Assembly (NCBI RefSeq): GCF_001597725.1
Contig: NZ_LUTR01000004.1
Span: 88,700 to 152,699 of the forward strand
From: Neptuniibacter marinus
GTDB lineage: Bacteria > Pseudomonadota > Gammaproteobacteria > Pseudomonadales > Balneatricaceae
Direction: 5' to 3'
Length of the DNA stretch: 64,000 nucleotides
Both the position numbers and the translations under genes were made by a program. The notes below the pieces were generated by a model that did no database searches, was not told the origin of the DNA, and worked only from the letters and a program-made list of their open reading frames with translations. The first letter of the stretch is position 1. Each line of letters starts with the position of its first letter. Positions 35,539 to 44,702 of this stretch are shown in pieces.

Positions 35539-36675
35539 TTGCGTAACAGAAAACTAAATATTTTAGCGGATGAAAATATGCCTCAAGTTGAGGCCATTTT
35601 TTCTCGTTTTGGTAAGGTTATTCTGAAACCCGGCCGAGATTTATCGCCTAAGGATTTACATGATATTGATGTACTGCTTGTCCGTTCAATTACACAAGTT
35701 AACGAAGCTCTTTTAGCCTCAAGTCCGGTTAAATTTGTCGGTACGGCAACTATAGGTACCGATCATATTGATCAGCATTATTTGGAGAGTAAAGGTATAG
35801 CTTTTAGTAATGCGCCGGGCTGTAATGCTGATGCCGTCGTGGAGTATGTGCTGAGTTGTTTGTTTCTTACTGCTGAATGGCAAGGCTTTGATCCTAAAGA
35901 CAGAACTTATGGCATTGTTGGCGTAGGGAATGTTGGAGGACGTTTACAGCGACGTTTACTAGCACTAGGTTATAAAGTGCTCGTGAATGATCCTCCTAGA
36001 GCTGAGTCAGAAGAGGGGTTTATTCCTCTACATAGTTTGTTAAAACAAGCGGATGTTATCTGTTTACATACGCCGCTCACGCAAGAGGGAGAATATCCAA
36101 CACAGCATTTGATCTCTGATCTTGAGCTAGGGATGATTCAAGATCATGCTATCGTTTTGAATGCAGGACGTGGCCCCGTAATTGATAATCGAGCCTTGCT
36201 TGATATAGGGAAAAAACGCCTAGGGCTCACATTTATCCTCGATGTATGGGAACATGAGCCGGTAGTTAATGCCGCGTTAGCTGAGCGTTGCGCTATTGTG
36301 TCACCACATATTGCCGGTTATAGCTTCGATGGTAAAATTCGTGGCACATTTATGCTTTATCAAGCTCTGTGTCAGTATTTGGATCAGCCTTGCGAAGAAT
36401 CATTCGAAGCGTTTTTGCCTCAGTCTGAGTTAGCCTGTGTAGAGCAGGGTGATCTGAGCATATTGGAGTTGATGGAAAAAGTGTATGACCCGCGCATTGA
36501 TGATTATATGCTGAGACATACTCTGACGTTACCCGAAGCGGAGCAAAAACAGGCCTTTGATCAATTGCGAAAACAATACCGCGCAAGGCGAGAATTTTCT
36601 TCGCTTAATGTTGCAGGCGCAGAGAACCCAGATCAAATTGAGGCCATAGGTTTCAAGTTAGCCGCTAAAGGTTAA
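35539..36675 (+). CDS. pdxB: Erythronate-4-phosphate dehydrogenase
   Basis: A 378-residue D-2-hydroxyacid dehydrogenase of the pyridoxal-phosphate pathway. Motifs: LADENMPQVEAIFSRFG at the start, GTATIGTDHID, the NAD loop GVGNVGGRLQRRL, the catalytic Arg region LNAGRGPVID, Glu in DVWEHEP and His in SPHIAGYSFDGK. The C-terminal dimerisation domain (residues 285-378) is present, which separates PdxB from SerA. The start is TTG with GGAG 10 bp upstream; no ATG fits before the ILADEN motif. Confidence 0.95.
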   Translation: MRNRKLNILADENMPQVEAIFSRFGKVILKPGRDLSPKDLHDIDVLLVRSITQVNEALLASSPVKFVGTATIGTDHIDQHYLESKGIAFSNAPGCNADAVVEYVLSCLFLTAEWQGFDPKDRTYGIVGVGNVGGRLQRRLLALGYKVLVNDPPRAESEEGFIPLHSLLKQADVICLHTPLTQEGEYPTQHLISDLELGMIQDHAIVLNAGRGPVIDNRALLDIGKKRLGLTFILDVWEHEPVVNAALAERCAIVSPHIAGYSFDGKIRGTFMLYQALCQYLDQPCEESFEAFLPQSELACVEQGDLSILELMEKVYDPRIDDYMLRHTLTLPEAEQKQAFDQLRKQYRARREFSSLNVAGAENPDQIEAIGFKLAAKG

Positions 36676-36736
36676 CTCACTTAAGTTATTTACTTAACGT
36701 CCTCGTCATCTATTAGAGAGACTAAGAAACACTTTA

Positions 36737-37441
36737 ATGACAAAAGCATTAGAATCACTTGATACATCGCGCTCGCTAGCTGAACTTAATCCACGTATAG
36801 GTGAGAAAGTTCAGATTGAAACCCGAGCGCCCCGCGCCCGCTATTCTGTTCAATTATTAGGCTACCGTGAAAACGGTAGTTTAATGGTCTCGGCACCGAA
36901 AAGCTCAGTCGTTAATACCGGAGCGCAAGTGACCGTTCGCTTAATGACAGGTAATTTTATCTGTGCATTTAGCGCTCGAATCTTGAAAATTCAAACCTCG
37001 CCTTTTGCTTATTGGCATTTAGAATACCCAAAAACGACAGAAGTTAGGCGTATCCGCAGTCACACGCGGGTTCCCGTTAATTTGTTGGTTTCAATTGATG
37101 AATTTGAACAAGGTAAAGGGCTAAGACATGATTGGCCGATTAATGCTTATTGCACTGATATTAGTTTGAGCGGTGCTTGTGTTGATGCACCTGTGGCTTT
37201 AGGTAAGCAAGGCGATAAGCTGTTTATGACAACCCGTTTTTCTGTAGCTGGCGTAGATCAGGTTATTTTAACAACGGCGCTCATACGTAGTGTGCAACCC
37301 CAAGAGGGAAGTGTCAGTACAGTAGTAAGTCATGGGCTAGAGTTTTTAGATTTGGATGATGATACCCATCTAATTTTAGCGGGTTTTGTATACCAACAGT
37401 TTTTAATTGAAACGGGTAATTTGGAGATCTTAAGTGTTTAA
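36737..37441 (+). CDS. PilZ-domain c-di-GMP receptor, YcgR-like
   Basis: A 234-residue protein. The N-terminal half matches the PilZN/YcgR-N domain (VQIETRAPRARYSVQLLGYREN, then a beta-barrel). The C-terminal PilZ domain contains RIRSHTRVPVN, with the RxxxR ligand, and DISLSGACV, with the D/NxSxxG ligand. It should bind cyclic di-GMP and could brake motility or alter envelope functions. Its stop overlaps the start of the next gene by 8 bp, implying translational coupling. Confidence 0.92.
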   Translation: MTKALESLDTSRSLAELNPRIGEKVQIETRAPRARYSVQLLGYRENGSLMVSAPKSSVVNTGAQVTVRLMTGNFICAFSARILKIQTSPFAYWHLEYPKTTEVRRIRSHTRVPVNLLVSIDEFEQGKGLRHDWPINAYCTDISLSGACVDAPVALGKQGDKLFMTTRFSVAGVDQVILTTALIRSVQPQEGSVSTVVSHGLEFLDLDDDTHLILAGFVYQQFLIETGNLEILSV

Positions 37442-38546
37442 GCTTGGCCTGATAATTAATCCTTTGGCGGGTGTCGGCGGTAGTGTCGCGTTAAAAGGTA
37501 GTGACGGTAAAGAAACCGCGCGTGAAGCCTTAGCTTTAGGTGCGGAACCTAAGGCGGGTTTAAGAACACTGCAAGCTCTTGAGGTCCTTAAAGGTTTGAA
37601 TATAGAGCTGGTGACCTATCCCGCTGAAATGGGTGAAACCGTTGCCCGTCAGGCGGGCTTTATTCCTCAAGTTATCGGTGAGATTCAAACGGGTAATACG
37701 TCTGCAGAGGATACTATCCAAGCTGCTAAAGATCTTGTTAATCAAGGTGTGGATATTGTTCTATTTGCCGGTGGAGATGGCACCGCACGTAATATTTGTG
37801 CTGCGATTGCGGAGGAGGTGCCTGTATTAGGTATTCCCGCTGGCGTTAAGATCCATTCAGGGGTTTATGCGGTAACGCCGAAAGCAGCGGGCGAAATTAT
37901 TGCCATGTTAGTTAAAGGTGAATTGGTCACTTTAGGCGACCAAGAGGTGCGCGATATAGATGAAGTGGCGTTCCGTGAAGGGCATGTTCGCGCCAAATAT
38001 TATGGTGATCTGTTGGTCCCTCAAGAGCATCGTTATCTGCAACAGGTCAAAAATGGCGGTAAGGAATCTGAAGAGTTAGTTCTTGATGATATAGCGGCTG
38101 ATATTATTGAGCGCATGGAACCTGATATCTTTTATGTGATGGGTTCTGGTTCTACCGTTGCAGCGGTTATGGAACAGTTGGGGTTGCCGAATACGCTTTT
38201 AGGTGTAGATATTATTAAAGATAATCAACTTATCGCTGCGGACTGTACTGCAAATCAGTTATTAGAATTGACTGAAGGACACCCTTGTCAGTTGGTGATT
38301 ACGTTAATTGGTGGCCAAGGGCATATTATTGGGCGCGGTAATCAACAATTAAGTCCTGCGCTGTTAAAGCGTTTAGGTAAACAAAATATCAATGTAATTG
38401 CGACTAAAACAAAACTTAAAGCCTTAGAGGGACGTCCATTAATTGTGGATAGTGGTGATCCTGAGGTTAATAAATTACTGGCAGGTGTTATTCCGGTGTC
38501 TACAGGTTATCATGACTCCGTTCTGTATAGAGTTGCTGATTATTAG
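37434..38546 (+). CDS. ATP-NAD kinase family protein (COG3199-like)
   Basis: A 370-residue protein starting with GTG inside the pilZ gene. It has the NAD-kinase superfamily GGDGT loop (LFAGGDGTARNICAAI) and the upstream IINPLAGVGGSVALKGSDG typical of COG3199/AcoX-like kinases. These proteins resemble NAD kinase but differ in the C-terminal half (MGSGSTVAAVMEQLGLPNTLLGVD), and the substrate is often unproven. The housekeeping NAD kinase would lie elsewhere. Coupling to a c-di-GMP receptor is conserved in some gammaproteobacteria to my recollection, but its meaning is unknown. Confidence 0.88.
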   Translation: MFKLGLIINPLAGVGGSVALKGSDGKETAREALALGAEPKAGLRTLQALEVLKGLNIELVTYPAEMGETVARQAGFIPQVIGEIQTGNTSAEDTIQAAKDLVNQGVDIVLFAGGDGTARNICAAIAEEVPVLGIPAGVKIHSGVYAVTPKAAGEIIAMLVKGELVTLGDQEVRDIDEVAFREGHVRAKYYGDLLVPQEHRYLQQVKNGGKESEELVLDDIAADIIERMEPDIFYVMGSGSTVAAVMEQLGLPNTLLGVDIIKDNQLIAADCTANQLLELTEGHPCQLVITLIGGQGHIIGRGNQQLSPALLKRLGKQNINVIATKTKLKALEGRPLIVDSGDPEVNKLLAGVIPVSTGYHDSVLYRVADY

Positions 38547-38698
38547 TGAGCTGTTTATCTCCTCTGCTTGGCTGCTCAATGTTATTAGTTAGATACCTTT
38601 TATTTAGTTTTTTAGCTGAATATAAATGACATTATTTTGTAATATTTCCTAAGTAAAGTGCCTCTTAATTTTTTATTGATTAATTAATGAGGCTCTCC

Positions 38699-39268
38699 AT
38701 GAAAAAACTGATTGCTAGCGCAGTGGTTGCAACTGCAATGTTCTCCCTAACTGGTTGTCATACTCACCAAGTTCAACAGGAGGAAACCCAATCTGCCGCG
38801 GCTACTCAGCTAAATAATGATGACTTGTATGAAGTGATGCATGAAGGTCGTTATTATGTTTTTGATGATTTCAAAACGTATCAACAGTTTTTGACTGTAG
38901 GTGAGACCTCTTTCCGTAAGGTTTTCATTGGTGATGGGCCTAAAGGCGCAACCCTTGTTTATGGCTTAACTAACGAAGATAAGAAAAAGTCATCAGGCAT
39001 TGCTAGCATCGATATGTTTAATGGCAAGCTTGAAGCTGCAGATGATTTCTATGGCGAAATGCGCGGTGAAGATGGTCGTTTGTATGTGTTTAGCACATTA
39101 CAAGATATGGAAGATGTTCGTCTTGTCGGCGAAGCGCCATACCGCTTTACGCAAATCGCTGCTGGCCCACAAGGCCAAACTGTCGTTTATGTTTTGAATA
39201 AAAGTAATAAGAGCGAGCAGCCTGTTGAATTGATGGCTAAGTTCAAAGCAATGAACGGCATGATGTAA
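38699..39268 (+). CDS. Lipoprotein with two tandem repeats, unknown function
   Basis: The start is the ATG at 38699 (MKKLIAS), which has GAGG 6 bp upstream; an ATG four codons earlier overlaps that site. The 189-residue protein has a lipoprotein signal ending LTGC (Cys20). The mature part holds two related segments of about 55 residues: one beginning DLYEVMHEGRYYVFDDFKTY and ending in GPKGATLVYGL, the other DFYGEMRGEDGRLYVFSTLQ and ending in GPQGQTVVYVL. I do not recognise a named family. It is monocistronic, with a terminator-bearing 3' region. Confidence 0.85.
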   Translation: MKKLIASAVVATAMFSLTGCHTHQVQQEETQSAAATQLNNDDLYEVMHEGRYYVFDDFKTYQQFLTVGETSFRKVFIGDGPKGATLVYGLTNEDKKKSSGIASIDMFNGKLEAADDFYGEMRGEDGRLYVFSTLQDMEDVRLVGEAPYRFTQIAAGPQGQTVVYVLNKSNKSEQPVELMAKFKAMNGMM

Positions 39269-39395
39269 ATAGAAAAATCACTCTCTTTCAGGGAACTAAT
39301 ATTCAGAGTGGCAGTCTATTGTTCTTCCTGAAAGACGGTAGACCTTACAACTAAGTTAGTGGAAATTGGGTTCTATAGGTTGAAAGGTCTGTTTG

Positions 39396-39432
39396 AGCAC
39401 TACTCTCTAATTAGAAAGTGGTGCTTTTTTTT
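39396..39432 (+). terminator. Terminator downstream of the lipoprotein gene
   Basis: AGCACTACT pairs with AGTGGTGCT (one G-U) around a TCTC/GAAA-flanked loop, followed by T8. Confidence 0.8.
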
Positions 39433-39521
39433 GCCTGTCATAAATCAAATCCTTTGATATGACGTAATATGATGGGGCAGAGCTGGTTTAGTTGTTTATT
39501 TATTGAAAAGTATTGGTTTAT

Positions 39522-39565
39522 AAAAAGCCCGCAGATCAACTTCAGTGATGTGCGGGCTTTTTTTT
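39522..39565. terminator. Bidirectional terminator next to the YebC-family gene
   Basis: AAAAAGCCCGCA pairs with TGCGGGCTTTTT across a 19-nt loop and has T8 on the plus side and T5 on the minus side. Confidence 0.85.
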
Positions 39566-39621
39566 AGGTCCGAATAATGGGCCCTAGATAGACGAGATTA
39601 GGGCTATCCGTAGATATCTAC

Positions 39622-40338
39622 TTAAACTTCTGCGTTATGGTAGATGTTCTGTACATCATCCAGATCTTCTAGCATATCAATGAACTTTTCGAACATTGGC
39701 ATATCATCTTCAGAAACGGGTGACATATTTTGTGGTACAAACTGAATCTCATCGACTTCTAGATCAAGTCCTTCGATATTATCTTGTAGCGCTTTTTTTG
39801 CTTTGAAGTAGTCAGTATGTGGTGCAAAGACAGTAATTTTTCCCTCTTCGCATTCAATGTCAGTTACATCAACATCTTCCATCATTAGTGCTTCAAGTAC
39901 TGCATCTTCGTCATCACCGGCAAACACAAAAATAGCACTGTGGTCGAACATGTGGCTAACGCTGCCTTGGCTACCAATTTTGCATTTGGTTTTGTTAAAG
40001 CAGTTACGTACATCGCCAAAAGTACGGTTAGGGTTATCCGTTAAGCATTCTACGATTACCATGCAGCCGCCCGGGCCAAATCCTTCGTAGCGAGCAGGAG
40101 AGAAATCTTCACCGCCACCGCCTTTTGCTTTATCAAGTGCTTTATCAATTACATGCGCGGGTACTTGGGCTTTTTTGGCTCGTTCAACTAGGCCCAATAA
40201 CGCTAAGTTACCTTCTAACTCGACACCGCCAGATTTAGCACATACATAAATCTCACGGCTGAATTTACTGTAAACCTTAGCCTTGGCGTCCGATGTTTTC
40301 GCCATAGACTCTTTACGGTTTTGATAAGCACGACCCAT
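39622..40338 (-). CDS. YebC/PmpR family protein, YeeN subgroup
   Basis: A 238-residue protein of the YebC/TACO1 family. It opens [26 protein letters not shown], the YeeN-type start, continues [22 protein letters not shown], and has the [22 protein letters not shown] signature in the central domain. Members have been reported as transcription regulators and, more recently, as translation factors helping ribosomes through proline-rich stretches. Which applies here cannot be told. It is monocistronic and convergent with the lipoprotein gene. Confidence 0.92.
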   Translation of the reverse strand: MGRAYQNRKESMAKTSDAKAKVYSKFSREIYVCAKSGGVELEGNLALLGLVERAKKAQVPAHVIDKALDKAKGGGGEDFSPARYEGFGPGGCMVIVECLTDNPNRTFGDVRNCFNKTKCKIGSQGSVSHMFDHSAIFVFAGDDEDAVLEALMMEDVDVTDIECEEGKITVFAPHTDYFKAKKALQDNIEGLDLEVDEIQFVPQNMSPVSEDDMPMFEKFIDMLEDLDDVQNIYHNAEV

Positions 40339-40619
40339 TGCGATATTCCATACACTGATAAAAAGAACAAAATTTTACAGATAAGCGCCGCGTTATTAAA
40401 CCTCCAATTGGATATTGGTGGTGGAGATTAAAGAAAAAGCATAGAGCATTGTGTGAATTTTGAACGATATTAGAAAGGGAAGAGGCCTTTCCTTCGCTAA
40501 ACGATCTTATAGGGTATGTTAGGACGAGACTCTACTGAGTCGATTATCTGTTATATTTCTTTTCAGATTATGTCATCTAAACCAACCGTTAAACGGATTT
40601 AACGTAAAGGAACACTGAT

Positions 40620-42551
40620 ATGGATTTACAACCAGCCCTACAGCAATATTTTGCCTTTGACACCTTTAGAGAGGGGCAAGAGCAAACGATTAAACAGCTT
40701 CTTTCAGGCCACTCTACGCTTTCCATTTTTCCGACTGGAGCAGGGAAATCCCTATGCTATCAGTTTAGTGCGATCCATCTTCCCCATCTGACACTGGTGG
40801 TCTCACCCCTACTTGCTTTAATGAAAGACCAATTGGCGTTTCTTAAATCGAAAGGGATTGCTGCTGCGAGTATTGATTCCACCTTAACACCGCAAGAAAA
40901 CCAAACGGTTATGCGTGATATTCGTCAAGGTATGATTAAAATTTTGATGGTGTCTGTTGAGCGTTTTAAAAATGAACGTTTTCGCGAGTTTATCGCTTCT
41001 ATCGACATCTCAATGCTGGTAGTTGATGAGGCGCACTGTATATCTGAATGGGGTCATAACTTTCGCCCCGACTATTTGAAGCTTCCCCAATATCGACAGG
41101 AGCTAAATATCCCCTTAGTGCTTTTGCTGACAGCAACGGCAACGAGAAAAGTCAAAAAAGATATGGCGCAGCGATTTGCTATAGCGCCAGAACATATAGT
41201 CCAGACCGGATTTTATCGAAATAACCTTGATTTAACGGTGTTACCTGTAGCAAGCCAAGATAAAGATAAGCAATTGGTTGATCTTATTAAACAACAGCAA
41301 GGCTCCGGTATTGTGTATGTTACTTTACAGCAGAGTGCGGAGCAGGTGGCTAAGTATTTAGCGACACAACAGATCTCTGCTACAGCCTATCATGCGGGTT
41401 TAGATAACGATCTTAGGCATCAGATTCAATCTGACTTTATGGTGGGGCAATGCCAAGTTGTAGTGGCTACGATCGCGTTTGGAATGGGTATAGATAAAGC
41501 GGATGTACGTTTTGTTATCCATTATGACCTTCCCAAGTCTATTGAGAATTACAGTCAAGAGATCGGCCGAGCCGGGCGTGATGGTTTAAAATCAAACTGT
41601 ATTACCTTGGCGAATTTAGATGGGATCAATACGGTTGAAAATTTTGTTTATGGTGATACGCCAGAGCTGGAAGGGATCGCCGTCGTCGTCGATAATATCT
41701 GTAAAGAGGTTTCAAATGGGCAGTGGGAGTTACAACTCCTCAGCTTGTCTAATGATGCCAATATTAGGCAACTTCCCTTAAAAACCTTGTTGGTACAGTT
41801 AGAGTTAAAGCAGGTTATTAAGCCACTCTATGCTTACTTTGCTGAATACCGTTATAAGTTTTTGACGGAGCAAAGCGTACTGCTTAACCAATTTCATGGC
41901 GAGCGGCAGCAGTTTTTAAAGGCTATTTTTGATCATACCCAGTTTAAAAAAATCTGGGGTAGCTTAGATATAGAGAGTCTCTATCAACATTATGGTTGTG
42001 AGCGCAGCCGTGTTGTCGCAGCCTTAGACTATCTGCAAGAGCAAGGTCATATTGTTCTGGAAAGTAAAAAGATCACTGAGGTGTTTTCTGTTGATGAACA
42101 AGCTCTATCTCAACCGGAGCTTGTGCAAGTGTTAAGTGACTACTTTTTAGATAAAGAGCAAAAGGAGATAGAGCGGATCGCTGCATTGGTGCGTTTCTTT
42201 GAGTTAGATCGATGTCTCACCGCTAACCTTGCTCGATATTTTGATGATCAGAACGCACCTGAACAGTGTGGTCACTGCTCAGTTTGTCGCGGACAAGTTG
42301 CAAAATTAGCCTATTCACATAAGCCACAACTCCCCGAAGATGGACGCCTAAAAAGCGTGTTGAATGGATTTAAACAGCATATTGAAATAAAGACGAAACG
42401 ATCACCGAGTGTTGGAACGTACTGCCGTTTTCTGGCCGGGATCAGTATTCCGCTATTTAGTCGTAATAAAGTTAGGCAGTTGGATGGATTTGGTTGCTGT
42501 GAACAGGTTCGTTTTCAAAGCATCAAAGATAAAGTGGTAGAGCTTATTTGA
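40620..42551 (+). CDS. RecQ-family ATP-dependent DNA helicase
   Basis: A 643-residue helicase. Motif 0/I is FREGQEQTIKQLLSG and FPTGAGKSLCYQ. The DEAH box is VVDEAHCISEWGHNFRPDY, the RecQ aromatic-rich loop. Motif VI is QEIGRAGRDG. A Cys cluster (C-G-H-C-S-V-C) at about residues 565-572 fits the zinc subdomain. The C-terminus lacks an obvious HRDC domain, so it is shorter than E. coli RecQ at that end and is probably a paralogue, not RecQ itself. An AAGGAA site precedes the ATG. Confidence 0.92.
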   Translation: MDLQPALQQYFAFDTFREGQEQTIKQLLSGHSTLSIFPTGAGKSLCYQFSAIHLPHLTLVVSPLLALMKDQLAFLKSKGIAAASIDSTLTPQENQTVMRDIRQGMIKILMVSVERFKNERFREFIASIDISMLVVDEAHCISEWGHNFRPDYLKLPQYRQELNIPLVLLLTATATRKVKKDMAQRFAIAPEHIVQTGFYRNNLDLTVLPVASQDKDKQLVDLIKQQQGSGIVYVTLQQSAEQVAKYLATQQISATAYHAGLDNDLRHQIQSDFMVGQCQVVVATIAFGMGIDKADVRFVIHYDLPKSIENYSQEIGRAGRDGLKSNCITLANLDGINTVENFVYGDTPELEGIAVVVDNICKEVSNGQWELQLLSLSNDANIRQLPLKTLLVQLELKQVIKPLYAYFAEYRYKFLTEQSVLLNQFHGERQQFLKAIFDHTQFKKIWGSLDIESLYQHYGCERSRVVAALDYLQEQGHIVLESKKITEVFSVDEQALSQPELVQVLSDYFLDKEQKEIERIAALVRFFELDRCLTANLARYFDDQNAPEQCGHCSVCRGQVAKLAYSHKPQLPEDGRLKSVLNGFKQHIEIKTKRSPSVGTYCRFLAGISIPLFSRNKVRQLDGFGCCEQVRFQSIKDKVVELI

Positions 42552-42564
42552 AATAGAGTGGATT

Positions 42565-42606
42565 TAACGGCAGAGCCCCATCTATAAGGATGAAGCTCTG
42601 CCGTTA
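42565..42606. other. Convergent-gene hairpin
   Basis: TAACGGCAGAGC pairs perfectly with GCTCTGCCGTTA (12 bp, 18-nt loop) between the recQ-like and mscS-like genes. No U tract follows on either strand, so it may protect transcript ends instead of terminating. Confidence 0.6.
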
Positions 42607-42611
42607 GTTGG

Positions 42612-43436
42612 TTATGCGTTTTCGTTAACCATAATTACTTTACGGTGAGGGAATGGAATCTCGATTCCGTTCTCATCGAGCGCTTTTTTGATCAGTTCAG
42701 GTACAGAATAAAGAACATCAAAGTAATGCTCACCTTTGCAGAACGGACGAACAAGAAAGTCGACAGAACTGTCATTTAATGTTTCTACTTCAACAAAAGG
42801 TGCTGGATCTTTCAAAATATGAGGATGATTAGCTAATACACTGTCAATCACTGCGCGAGCGGCATCGGTGCTTTCGCCATAAGCTACGCCAAAGTGCATA
42901 TCAACACCGCGCACATCATAGTGAGAGTGGTTAATGATCTTCTCGCCCCAGATCTGGCTATTAGGGATAATGACCTGCTGTTGATCAAATGTTTGTAGAA
43001 TCGTAGTAAACATATCGATCTCAGTTACATTACCAAAACAACCAGCCGCATCGATAAAATCACCTACTTTATAAGGCCTAAAGATTAGCAACATGACCCC
43101 AGCCGCTAAGTTTGACATAGCGCCCTGTAAGGCTAAGCCAACAGCTAAACCTGCAGCACCTAATAAAGCAACGATAGAAGCGGTTTGCACACCGAAACGG
43201 TTTAGAACAGCAATAAAAACAAAAGCGAGTATTAAATAGCGAGCAAAGCTACCTAAAAAACGGAAAAGCGTATCATCTAAATGTTTGCCTTTACCTATGT
43301 TAATAATCAGTTTGTTTGCACTGCCTGCTATCCAAAAACCAATAATCAGAATGACTATTGCTAATAAGATATTGGTTGCCCAAGCGATCGCCGCTGGTAG
43401 GTGTTGATTTATATCGATACTGTCGAGAAATTCCAT
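42612..43436 (-). CDS. MscS-type mechanosensitive channel
   Basis: A 274-residue inner-membrane channel. Three N-terminal membrane helices (about residues 18-100) lead to the Gly/Ala-rich pore helix ALLGAAGLAVGLALQGAMSNLAAG. The beta domain follows, with PYKVGDFIDAAGCFGNVTEID and IPNSQIWGEKIINHS. The length fits the small MscS of E. coli (286 residues). It should release solutes on hypo-osmotic shock. It is monocistronic. Confidence 0.95.
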   Translation of the reverse strand: MEFLDSIDINQHLPAAIAWATNILLAIVILIIGFWIAGSANKLIINIGKGKHLDDTLFRFLGSFARYLILAFVFIAVLNRFGVQTASIVALLGAAGLAVGLALQGAMSNLAAGVMLLIFRPYKVGDFIDAAGCFGNVTEIDMFTTILQTFDQQQVIIPNSQIWGEKIINHSHYDVRGVDMHFGVAYGESTDAARAVIDSVLANHPHILKDPAPFVEVETLNDSSVDFLVRPFCKGEHYFDVLYSVPELIKKALDENGIEIPFPHRKVIMVNENA

Positions 43437-43745
43437 TTTTTATGCCTTGTTATTAGTTATGGCGCTTAGGGTAAGTTTTTGTATCTTAATGAGGGATTAA
43501 GAGTAAATAAAGTGTAGTTTAAAGACGTTATATTTTGGTGTCGTTTTGAATATTGTAAGTGCCCATGCTTTGAAACGCTGCAGGCGCTGACCAGAAACGT
43601 TTTTATTTTTGATTTCAGCTCGCTTAACAGGCACCTAGATATTTTATGGTAGGGCTCCGTTTAGGTTTTGGGTATGTGCTATAAAAGGCGTGCTTATGTT
43701 ACCACTACCTATAATCGTTAAAGCAAAAATAGCAGAGGATATTTT
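43437..43745. other. Intergenic region between mscS and the DMT gene
   Basis: About 310 bp between divergent genes. It must contain both promoters. I see no clear palindrome, small RNA or reading frame. Confidence 0.5.
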
Positions 43746-44642
43746 GTGACTATAGACTTCGGAACTGACCGCCGTACCAACTTGATTGGTAGTTTCTGGA
43801 TGGTAACTGCGATGGCTATCTTTGCTGCTGAAGATGCTTTTATAAAAATAGTCGCAGAGACTTTACCGATTGCACAAATTCTGGTGATTTTTGGGTTAAG
43901 TGGTGCTTTTCTTTTTGCGGGCGTGACGCTTTTAAGAAAAGAGTCTCTGTTTAGTATTGATGTGATCTCACGCCCGATGTGGTTTCGGGTACTGTTCGAG
44001 ATTATAGGGCGGTTGTTTTACGTACTGGCTATTACTTTAACCCCCTTATCATCAGCTACAGTGATTCTTCAGGCGAGTCCCATTGTTGTAGTGGCAGGGG
44101 CGGCACTTATCTTTCGTGAAAAAGTAGGGTTAAAACGATGGGTGGCCATTTTTGTTGGTTTACTTGGTGTTATTATTATCATTCGTCCAGGAACGGATAA
44201 TTTCTCTTTCTTGTCAATTTTTGCCATTTTAGGGATGCTCGGTTTTGCCTGTCGTGATTTAGCCAGTCGGGCGGCTCCGGCATCGATCAGTACATCCATT
44301 TTAGGTTTGTATGGGTTTCTTGCGGTTGTTGTGGCAGGCATGCTCTTCTCGGTGTGGGAAGCGATACCTTTTTTAGTCCCCGATTTTAAAACATCAATCT
44401 ACCTAGTAGGTGCGGTATTAGCCGGTGTTACAGCTTATTCCTGTTTGATGAAGGCGATGCGAACAGGAGAGGTCTCTGCAGTGACACCGTTTAGATACTC
44501 GCGGTTGTTATTTGGTATAGGTCTAGGCGTATTGTTGTTTAATGAAGAGATAACTTTTCCCATGTTGATTGGCTGCAGCTTTATCGTTGTTTCGGGGCTG
44601 TTTATTCTTTGGCAAGGTAAACAGGTTTCGATGGTTAAATAG
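43746..44642 (+). CDS. EamA/DMT-superfamily transporter
   Basis: A 298-residue protein with ten predicted helices in two EamA repeats (GSFWMVTAMAIFAAEDAFIK; then SFLSIFAILGMLGFACRDLAS). Conserved features are VILQASPIVVVAGAALIFREKVG and TGEVSAVTPFRYSRLL. The start is GTG with GAGGA 7 bp upstream. Substrate unknown. It is convergent with the LysR gene that follows and not related to the DMT protein at 9.7 kb beyond the superfamily. Confidence 0.9.
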   Translation: MTIDFGTDRRTNLIGSFWMVTAMAIFAAEDAFIKIVAETLPIAQILVIFGLSGAFLFAGVTLLRKESLFSIDVISRPMWFRVLFEIIGRLFYVLAITLTPLSSATVILQASPIVVVAGAALIFREKVGLKRWVAIFVGLLGVIIIIRPGTDNFSFLSIFAILGMLGFACRDLASRAAPASISTSILGLYGFLAVVVAGMLFSVWEAIPFLVPDFKTSIYLVGAVLAGVTAYSCLMKAMRTGEVSAVTPFRYSRLLFGIGLGVLLFNEEITFPMLIGCSFIVVSGLFILWQGKQVSMVK

Positions 44643-44702
44643 TATCGACTGGTGGGGGAAGCTGGTCTCGCCGAGGTTATCTGGGTAAATAATAGAATAG
44701 GA

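Larger units (their letters stand above)
39269..39621. other. Intergenic region with two terminators
   Basis: No gene is seen. A perfect 9-bp TCTTTCAGG/CCTGAAAGA pair with a 36-nt loop (about 39286-39346) precedes the first terminator. This could be a structured 3' UTR of the lipoprotein mRNA. Confidence 0.5.
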
